Origin: Candidatus Acidiferrum typicum
Lineage (GTDB): Bacteria > Acidobacteriota > Terriglobia > Acidiferrales > UBA7541
Length of the DNA stretch: 12,152 nt
Direction: 5' to 3'
NCBI GenBank assembly: GCA_025463105.1
Contig: JAOAPW010000306.1
Span: 1-12,152 of the forward strand
Positions within the stretch are counted from its first letter, which is position 1; the number at the start of each line of letters is the position of its first letter. The notes under the pieces are model-generated. The model ran no database searches. It was not told the origin of the DNA and worked only from the letters and a program-made list of their open reading frames with translations. The translations under genes were made by a program, and so were the position numbers. Of this stretch, positions 7,391 through 12,152 are shown in pieces.

Positions 7391-7675
7391 ATGACCGTGC
7401 GGAAGACGATTCGGATACTCGGGGTTTCGCTGGCGCTCATCGCGCTGCTGGTTTTTGCTACCGGCGTGGTCAGCGACTGGCATCATTCCGATACCACGAA
7501 TGACGCACGTTGCCCGTACTGCCATCTGGGTCATCAGGTCCCGATCCAAACCGAAGCTCCCCTTTGCATTGCGGTTCTCCAGCCGGTAGCTGCGTTGGCA
7601 TTGCTGGATGAAGTTGTTCCTGCCACTGGTCCTGCTTTTTCGCAAATCGCTCCTCGCGCACCGCCCTCTGCGTAA
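7391..7675 (+). CDS. Small membrane-anchored Cys/His protein, copy 2 (possible periplasmic metal binder)
   Basis: A 94-residue paralogue of the protein at 1187-1471, with equal length and no gaps needed in the alignment. The regions that match best are the hydrophobic anchor (GVSLAL and ALLVFAT), W30-H31-H32, NDA, the complete CPYCHLGHQV block at 41-50, and the last residues RAPPSA. The stretch 51-60 and residues 71-85 have diverged, so the conserved part is the anchor plus the Cys/His motif. H33 of copy 1 is serine here. The frame is also open upstream to 7313, but I chose the ATG at 7391. It matches the only possible start of copy 1, and the extra residues show no similarity. The Shine-Dalgarno signal is poor, as in copy 1. 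The gene precedes an outer-membrane receptor by 135 bases, mirroring copy 1 before the TolC gene. No function is established; metal binding is inferred. Confidence 0.7.
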   Translation: MTVRKTIRILGVSLALIALLVFATGVVSDWHHSDTTNDARCPYCHLGHQVPIQTEAPLCIAVLQPVAALALLDEVVPATGPAFSQIAPRAPPSA

Positions 7676-7708
7676 ACAACAAGATTTCTCCCTGATTAAA
7701 AACAGTGC

Positions 7709-7759
7709 TGCGCTGACCCAAAGTTTGGGATAGCGCACCCGCCCAATTTCATTGGGCGG
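7709..7759 (+). other. Tandem hairpins in the leader of the TonB-receptor gene
   Basis: Two stems lie back to back. The first joins TGCGCT (7709-7714) with AGCGCA (7732-7737) and, inside it, CCCAAA (7717-7722) with TTTGGG (7724-7729). That inner palindrome is only 13 bases and closes on a single base, so a real RNA loop would open part of it. The second is a perfect 9-base stem, CCGCCCAAT (7739-7747) with ATTGGGCGG (7751-7759), with a TTC loop. No T run follows, so these are not standard terminators. The inner palindrome could instead be a regulator's DNA site. They lie 50-100 bases upstream of the receptor start. Confidence 0.5.
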
Positions 7760-7810
7760 CGACACGCGGCCAGTTATGACTACGTGTTCCCACAGGGGAC
7801 AGAGGAGAAA

Positions 7811-10513
7811 ATGCGAATGAGTTTCCGCAAGCTTGCACTATTTGTTTTGGGTCTTGGTTTATTTTTTTGTCCGGCATCCAGTTGGGCGCAATCGGGCGGC
7901 AACATCGAAGGGGTCCTGAAGGATCCTACCGGTGCTGCTCTCCCCGGTGCTACGGTCGAAATTTCCAACCCTGTCAGTGGATATCGCCGGGAGACGGTGA
8001 CGGGACTTGGTGGAGATTTTCGGTTCACCAACTTGCCATTCAATCCGTACCATCTCGTGGTGAACGCGAAAGGTTTCTCGCCCCACACGGTGGACGTGGA
8101 TGTCCGCTCAACCGTTCCTGTTACGCTCGGCATTGATTTAAAACTCGGGTCTACCTCGGAAAATATCACCGTTGAGGCCACCGGCGCGGATCTGGTCGAA
8201 ACTGAGTCCACTCCTCACACCGACGTGGACCGGGAAATCTTCGACAAGTTGCCGCTCGAGAGTGCCTCTTCTTCATTGAGCTCTCTCGTAACGCTCGCCT
8301 CACCCGGGGTTGTGGCGGATTCCAATGGACTTTTCCATGGCCTTGGGGATCACGCGGAGAATTCATTCTCAGTGGACGGCCAACCTATCACGGACCAGCA
8401 AAGTAAGGTCTTCTCAAACCAAATCCCGGTGGATGCGATTCAGTCCATGGAAGTCATCTCCGGTGCGCCGCCTGCGGAATACGGCGATAAGACGAGTCTG
8501 GTCGTCAAAGTCACAACTCGCTCCGGTCTAGGACAGACAAAGCCAACTGGCAATATCACCACTTCGTATGGGTCATTTGGCTCGGTGACGGCCGGAGGCA
8601 ACTTCGCAATCGGCGGGTCAAAATGGGGCAACTTCATCTCCCTCAACGGTTTGAATTCCGGGCGCTTTCTCGACCCCCCGGAGTTTTCGGTGATGCACGC
8701 TAAGGGGAATGAGGAAAACGCTTTTGATCGCTTGGATTTTCAACCGAATACCGCGGATACTCTCCACTTTAACTTCGGCTATACCCGCTCTTGGTTCCAG
8801 ACGCCGAATTCATTCGACGCGCAATTTCATCCATGCAGTAACCCGCTCATAGAAACCTGCGATGCCGGAGGCACAGTCGTAGTCAACCCTGTGACTCTGA
8901 CTCCCCTGGGCCCGTCCGATCAGCGTTCACAGATCAAGACGTTCAATATTGCGCCTACCTGGAATCATGTGATCGGGACGACCGCGGTTTTTACGCTGGG
9001 CGGTTTCGTCAGGCGAGATCATTACAACTATTACCCAAGCGGTGATCCTTTCGCGGATTTTAGCACTAATCTCCAGAGCACAAGTTCCGGTCAGGACCGG
9101 ACGCTCACCAACGCTGGGGCCCACGCCGACGTGTCTTACGTGAAAGGCGCCCACAACGTGAAGGTTGGAGTCACGTATCAACACACGTTTCTCACGGAAA
9201 ATGACACCCTCGGGATTGTCGATCCATCATTTTTGGGAATTGGAAGTTGCCCAAATGCGAGTAACCCCGCCTGCCCATTCGATTTGACACAAGGAGGGAG
9301 CCTATTCCATTTCCACGGCCACACGGATATCAAGGAATTGGCGCTTTTCGTTCAAGACACGATTACGAAAGGCAGTTGGTCTTTCTCTCTGGGTATTCGC
9401 GGTGACATCTATCGCGGCATATCCAGCGCCAGTCAAGCGGAACCTCGCGCAGGCATCGCGTACAACATCAAGCCAACGAATACCGTTCTTCGCGTCTCCT
9501 ACGCACGCGTTCTTGAGACTCCCTTCAATGAAAATCTGGTTGTCGCAAGCGTTGGGGACCCACTGGGGGTCTTCGCTTCAGTGGCAGGAACTCCGGCACC
9601 AATCCCGCCAGGGCAGCGCAACGATTTTCACGCCGGGTTCGAGCAGGCAATTGGCAAACATTTTGTGATCGATGCCGACTACATGTGGAAATACACACAT
9701 AACGCCTATGATTTCAGCGTACTCTTCAACACTCCTATCACCTTCCCGATTGCGTGGAAAAATTCCAAGATTTATGGACCTTCCGTCCGTGTGAGCATTC
9801 CGAATTATCACGGCTTCACGGCGTTTTTCACCGCCAGCAGCGCTGCATCCCGCTTCTTCAATCCGCAAGTCGGCGGGTTGGGCACGGATGTGAACGGGCC
9901 GACGGGAGTCTTCCGTATCGACCACGACCAGAAATTTCAGCAAACAACGCACATACAATACCAGCCGCGCGCAACTTGGCCTTGGATTGGTTTCAATTGG
10001 CGATACGACAATGGTCTTGTGGCGGGCGGAGTGCCATGTTTCAATTTGAGCGGCGATCCCGAAAATAGCTGCGGTCAATCTGTCGTAATCGCCGGCGTCA
10101 ACGCGGTGGATTTGAATGGCATCTCTGCCGACCAGCAATTCCAAGCCGGACTTTTTTGCGGGTCTTCGCATCCTACGCCAACGACTCCTATCACCTCATC
10201 TCTCTCATCTCAGTCGACTGACGGGCCTAGTGTGTGTCCCGCGTCATTGTACGGTTCGACTTTGATAAAAATTCCTGCGCCAGGGACAGAGAACGATGAC
10301 CACAATCCCAAGCGCATTGCGCCGCGCAACCTTTTTGATCTCAGTTTGGGCGATGACAATCTTTTCCATGGTGACAAGTACAAATGGAGCGCTCGCGTCA
10401 CGGTCATCAACGTGGCGAATAAAGTCGCGCTCTACAACTTCCTCTCCACCTTCAGCGGAACCCACTACGTGACGCCCCGCGCCATTACTGGGGAAATCGG
10501 ATTCCACTTCTGA
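7811..10513 (+). CDS. Oar-like TonB-dependent receptor with N-terminal carboxypeptidase-regulatory domain
   Basis: A 900-residue outer-membrane protein. Residues 1-27 are a signal peptide (basic MRMSFRK, hydrophobic core, SSWAQ). Residues about 30-112 form a carboxypeptidase-regulatory-like beta-sandwich (GNIEGVLKDPTGAALPGATVEI onward, with GGDFRFTNLPFNPYHLVV). A plug-like domain follows at about 130-240, including FSVDGQPITDQQS and IQSMEVISGAPPAEYGDKTS. The rest has the alternating aromatic pattern of a beta-barrel and ends in ITGEIGFHF, with the C-terminal phenylalanine used for barrel assembly. Four cysteine pairs in the barrel part suggest disulfide-bonded surface loops. No clear TonB box is visible, as is common in Oar-like proteins. 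GAGGAG at 7802-7807 is 3 bases from the ATG at 7811 and 9 from the ATG at 7817, so either may be used; a GTG at 7784 is less likely. The substrate is unknown. Position suggests metal or metal-complex traffic, but Oar-like receptors are abundant and may be unrelated. Confidence 0.85.
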   Translation: MRMSFRKLALFVLGLGLFFCPASSWAQSGGNIEGVLKDPTGAALPGATVEISNPVSGYRRETVTGLGGDFRFTNLPFNPYHLVVNAKGFSPHTVDVDVRSTVPVTLGIDLKLGSTSENITVEATGADLVETESTPHTDVDREIFDKLPLESASSSLSSLVTLASPGVVADSNGLFHGLGDHAENSFSVDGQPITDQQSKVFSNQIPVDAIQSMEVISGAPPAEYGDKTSLVVKVTTRSGLGQTKPTGNITTSYGSFGSVTAGGNFAIGGSKWGNFISLNGLNSGRFLDPPEFSVMHAKGNEENAFDRLDFQPNTADTLHFNFGYTRSWFQTPNSFDAQFHPCSNPLIETCDAGGTVVVNPVTLTPLGPSDQRSQIKTFNIAPTWNHVIGTTAVFTLGGFVRRDHYNYYPSGDPFADFSTNLQSTSSGQDRTLTNAGAHADVSYVKGAHNVKVGVTYQHTFLTENDTLGIVDPSFLGIGSCPNASNPACPFDLTQGGSLFHFHGHTDIKELALFVQDTITKGSWSFSLGIRGDIYRGISSASQAEPRAGIAYNIKPTNTVLRVSYARVLETPFNENLVVASVGDPLGVFASVAGTPAPIPPGQRNDFHAGFEQAIGKHFVIDADYMWKYTHNAYDFSVLFNTPITFPIAWKNSKIYGPSVRVSIPNYHGFTAFFTASSAASRFFNPQVGGLGTDVNGPTGVFRIDHDQKFQQTTHIQYQPRATWPWIGFNWRYDNGLVAGGVPCFNLSGDPENSCGQSVVIAGVNAVDLNGISADQQFQAGLFCGSSHPTPTTPITSSLSSQSTDGPSVCPASLYGSTLIKIPAPGTENDDHNPKRIAPRNLFDLSLGDDNLFHGDKYKWSARVTVINVANKVALYNFLSTFSGTHYVTPRAITGEIGFHF

Positions 10514-10525
10514 TCGTGCTGGCAC

Positions 10526-10558
10526 TGTCCGGGCGGTGTTTTTTCGACCGCCCGGACA
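10526..10558 (+). terminator. Strong hairpin after the TonB-receptor gene
   Basis: A perfect 12-base, GC-rich inverted repeat (TGTCCGGGCGGT at 10526-10537, ACCGCCCGGACA at 10547-10558) begins 12 bases after the stop codon. The 9-base loop contains TTTTTT. Only a weak T stretch (CATCCATTTTCG) follows the stem. It very probably stabilises or ends the receptor transcript, though its form is not canonical. Confidence 0.6.
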
Positions 10559-10610
10559 CATCCATTTTCGTGCGCGAACGAATTCTGTAAACGAAAATGC
10601 GTTCCCTGCC

Positions 10611-10619
10611 GGGAGGAGG
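10611..10619 (+). promoter_or_regulatory. Ribosome binding site of the IS630-type HTH gene
   Basis: GGGAGGAGG lies 5 bases before the ATG at 10625. It favours that start over the in-frame GTG at 10619, which overlaps the site itself. Confidence 0.6.
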
Positions 10620-10624
10620 TGGAC

Positions 10625-11056
10625 ATGCCACGACCATTGGGATATGAAAAGCGCGACCCCAAAAAGCTGGAGGCACGCCGATTTACTGCTATCGCCCGGC
10701 TGCAGCGGGGTGAATCAACTTCCGCAATCGCCCGCTCATTCGGGGTCAGCATACAGTCCGTCCAGCGGTGGGCGCTTTGGCATCGCACGCGAGGAGATGA
10801 AGGATTGCGTCGGCGACCAAAGAAGGGAGGGCATCCAAAATTGCCTCGTGAAAAACTGGCGAGTCTTCCTGAATTGCTAAAGCAAGGGCCAGCTGCGCAT
10901 GGATTTGATACCCCAGTATGGACCTCGGAACGCATCGCCGGCCTGATCTGGCGCCGCTCCCGCGTGCGTTACTCCCGAGATCATGTACACCGTCTGCTGC
11001 CCAGCCTGGGCTGGCGATGGCACAAACATACCTGGCTGCCGGCCAGAGGGAAATAG
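10625..11056 (+). CDS. IS630-type transposase N-terminal DNA-binding part (stand-alone or remnant)
   Basis: A 143-residue protein matching the N-terminal half of IS630-family transposases. Residues about 17-50 hold a helix-turn-helix with the usual order: RRFTAIARLQRGESTSAIA, then RSFGVSIQSVQRW. A linker follows (HRTRGDEGLRRRPKKGG, the family's 'G..gL......G.p' segment). From about 75 comes the second winged-helix part (LPELLKQGPAAHGFDTPVWTSERIAGLIWRR, then VRYSRDHVHRLLPSLGWRWHKH). A complete transposase is about 340 residues, with a catalytic DDE domain after this point. Here the frame stops at 11056, and none of the three forward frames to 11170 continues into DDE-like sequence. I see no terminal inverted repeats. 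It is either a decayed insertion-sequence remnant or a protein that kept only the DNA-binding part. The strong Shine-Dalgarno signal suggests it is still translated. Confidence 0.75.
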   Translation: MPRPLGYEKRDPKKLEARRFTAIARLQRGESTSAIARSFGVSIQSVQRWALWHRTRGDEGLRRRPKKGGHPKLPREKLASLPELLKQGPAAHGFDTPVWTSERIAGLIWRRSRVRYSRDHVHRLLPSLGWRWHKHTWLPARGK

Positions 11057-11159
11057 GATCCTCGCTCCGCTTTCGTGCCGGCAGCGACCAGACGGCGAGT
11101 GCGGCGGCTGATTTTTACGTCCATATTCCTCGGACGAACCGGCGGCTCGCAACCGGATT

Positions 11160-11168
11160 TGCTAGAAT
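11160..11168 (+). promoter_or_regulatory. Extended -10 promoter element of 6S RNA
   Basis: TGCTAGAAT has the TGn extension and a 5-of-6 match to TATAAT. It ends about 6 bases before the first base expected for the 6S RNA. No good -35 is visible 17 bases upstream, which fits an extended -10 promoter. The stretch 11057-11159 contains nothing else I recognise. Confidence 0.5.
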
Positions 11169-11173
11169 TAAGA

Positions 11174-11382
11174 CTGGAGTAGGCCTGCAACGCAGGTGTT
11201 GGCGCGAAGATCTTTTGAACCAATACTGGATCTCCGGGAACCCGTGTCAGACGGCTGGTGTGCATGGCCCGCGGCGGATTTCGGTCCGCGGCGGGAAAGC
11301 CTAAAGGCCGGCGCAGGGTTCCCACCTTATACAGGAGGTTCAGGATCTAGCTCCACACGGCGAAGTGGGCCGCTCCATTTTT
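11174..11382 (+). ncRNA. ssrS: 6S RNA (SsrS)
   Basis: A non-coding RNA of about 209 bases that should bind the sigma70 form of RNA polymerase and inhibit it by mimicking an open promoter. The rod-like fold can be traced by hand. A closing stem pairs GGAG (11176-11179) with CTCC (11373-11376) and GGCC (11182-11185) with GGCC (11368-11371). Next, GATC (11209-11212) pairs with GATC (11344-11347), and TGAACC (11216-11221) with GGTTCA (11337-11342). A central bubble lies between 11222-11235 and 11324-11336. Above it GGGAACCC (11236-11243) pairs with GGGTTCCC (11316-11323). The apical arm is a GC-rich hairpin near 11268-11301. A T run at 11378-11382 follows the closing stem as a terminator. The usual zapA neighbour is about 10.2 kb upstream. 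Ends are approximate. Confidence 0.85.
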
Positions 11383-11457
11383 ATGGTGTCGCCGCTTTTT
11401 GCGTTTTCGATGGGCCCCGGACCCGGCATCGTTGCCACACCCGGCAAAGAAAAAAAA

Positions 11458-12152
11458 ATGAGACTTCTATTTATTGGCGACATCGTTGGCTCGCCGGGGC
11501 GGCAGATTGTCGCCGACCATCTGGCGGATATTGTGCAGACGCGCCAGATCGATCTGGTTATCGCCAATGGCGAAAACGCCGCTTCCGGCTTCGGCATTTC
11601 GCCGCGGTTGGCTGATGGACTATTTGAGACTGGAATAGAAGTGCTGACCGGAGGGAATCACATCTGGGACCGCAAGGATATCCTCGATTACTTTCCCAAG
11701 CAGCCCAGGCTGCTACGCCCCGCGAATTTCGCGGACATGAATCCCGGCAGCGGGCTGTTCGTGGGTACGGCGCGCAACTCGGTGCCGTATGCCGTGTTAA
11801 ACCTGCAGGGGCGGGTGTTCATGGCGGCAAATGATTGTCCTTTCCGGGCAGCCGATCGGGAGATTGCCCGCATCCCAACAGAAGTCCGCGTCATCTTTGT
11901 GGACTTTCACGCAGAAACAACAAGTGAGAAGGAAGCCATGGGCTGGTATCTGGATGGGCGCGTCTCGGCAGTGATCGGCACGCATACGCACGTCGCCACC
12001 GCGGACGAACATATTCTGCCCGGAGGAACCGCTTATCAGACCGATGTAGGCATGACTGGCCCGCACAATGGCGTGATCGGCATGGACAAAACGGCTATCT
12101 TGCGGCGATTTCTCGATGGCCAGCCGGCTCGATTCGAAGTTGCTACCGGCGA
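11458..12152 (+). CDS. ymdB: YmdB-family (TIGR00282) metallophosphoesterase, 3' end outside window
   Basis: The first 231 residues of a calcineurin-like phosphoesterase of the YmdB family, which in Bacillus and Deinococcus hydrolyses 2',3'- or 3',5'-cyclic nucleotides and affects sporulation and biofilm decisions. The di-metal site is complete: D8 in GDIVG, E39 and N40 in NGEN, N67 and H68 in GGNHIWD, H151 in DFHAE, and H176 and H178 in GTHTHVATAD. The positions agree with the B. subtilis residues D8, E39, N40, N67, H150, H175 and H177 to within one. DVGMTGPHNGVIGMD near the end is also typical. About 30-40 residues should remain beyond the window. The start at 11458 gives the canonical MRLLFIGDIVG N-terminus, but only an A-rich tract precedes it, with no clear Shine-Dalgarno signal. 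In many bacteria the gene follows rny (RNase Y); here it follows 6S RNA by 75 bases and rny is absent. Confidence 0.93.
   Translation, partial: MRLLFIGDIVGSPGRQIVADHLADIVQTRQIDLVIANGENAASGFGISPRLADGLFETGIEVLTGGNHIWDRKDILDYFPKQPRLLRPANFADMNPGSGLFVGTARNSVPYAVLNLQGRVFMAANDCPFRAADREIARIPTEVRVIFVDFHAETTSEKEAMGWYLDGRVSAVIGTHTHVATADEHILPGGTAYQTDVGMTGPHNGVIGMDKTAILRRFLDGQPARFEVATG

Noticed and set aside
9578..10171. Open frame of 197 codons on the minus strand opposite the TonB-receptor gene
   Set aside because: The receptor's plus-strand frame is intact and continuous through it; the minus-strand product has no recognisable features.
1016..11160. Short similarity between sequence after zapA (TAGGACCTTCC) and after the IS630-type gene (TAGGATCCTCG), as possible target-site direct repeats of the island
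   Set aside because: The match is only a few bases with mismatches, which is expected by chance; it is not adequate evidence for an insertion boundary.
10918..11304. Plus-strand frame overlapping the IS630-type gene and running into the 6S RNA, considered as a frameshifted transposase second half
   Set aside because: It has no DDE-like motifs, starts inside the first gene and ends within a structured RNA, so it is probably fortuitous.
1..12152. CRISPR arrays, tRNA or rRNA genes, toxin-antitoxin or phage-defence genes
   Set aside because: No regularly spaced direct repeats, cloverleaf-like segments, rRNA sequence or characteristic motifs were seen on either strand.

Overview
The window looks like a chromosomal segment from a moderately GC-rich Gram-negative bacterium. 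Acidobacteriota (Terriglobia-like) is the best guess. This rests on the pheT, zapA, 6S RNA and ymdB-type phosphoesterase neighbourhood, an Oar-like receptor with an N-terminal carboxypeptidase-regulatory domain, and a paired AGGCT/AGCCT palindrome of the kind scattered through such genomes. The taxon is inferred from gene content, not from a marker gene.

Layout, all genes on the + strand. 1-524: 3' end of pheT. 533-649: a hairpin, then a paired REP-like palindrome. 725-1015: zapA. 1187-1471: a small membrane-anchored Cys/His protein. 1611-7216: a tripartite heavy-metal efflux operon (TolC-type outer-membrane channel, lipoprotein adaptor, 1028-residue HME-RND pump). 7391-7675: a second copy of the small Cys/His protein (56 of 94 residues identical by hand count). 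7811-10513: a large Oar-like TonB-dependent receptor. 10625-11056: the isolated DNA-binding half of an IS630-type transposase. About 11174-11382: a 6S RNA with a recognisable fold. 11458-end: a YmdB-family metallophosphoesterase, cut off by the window edge.

The housekeeping genes at the two ends appear to have been separated by a roughly 10 kb metal-handling insert that ends in a transposase remnant. 6S RNA usually sits close to zapA; here they are about 10.2 kb apart, and no rny (RNase Y) gene lies before ymdB. Within the insert the same pattern occurs twice: a shared upstream element (19 of 22 bases identical) that includes a -35-like TTTAC, then a 94-residue protein with a W-H-H stretch and a CPYCHLGHQ motif, then a roughly 135-base leader with two hairpins, then an outer-membrane protein (TolC-type in one case, TonB-receptor type in the other). 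The most interesting hypothesis here is that this is a two-armed, co-regulated metal export and outer-membrane system, with the small protein as a periplasmic-facing metal-binding or sensing accessory. The pump carries the DFG-x3-D-x6-E-N proton-relay signature of divalent-cation (CzcA-like) pumps and lacks two of the copper-binding methionines of CusA, so Zn, Co, Cd or Ni is more likely than Cu or Ag.
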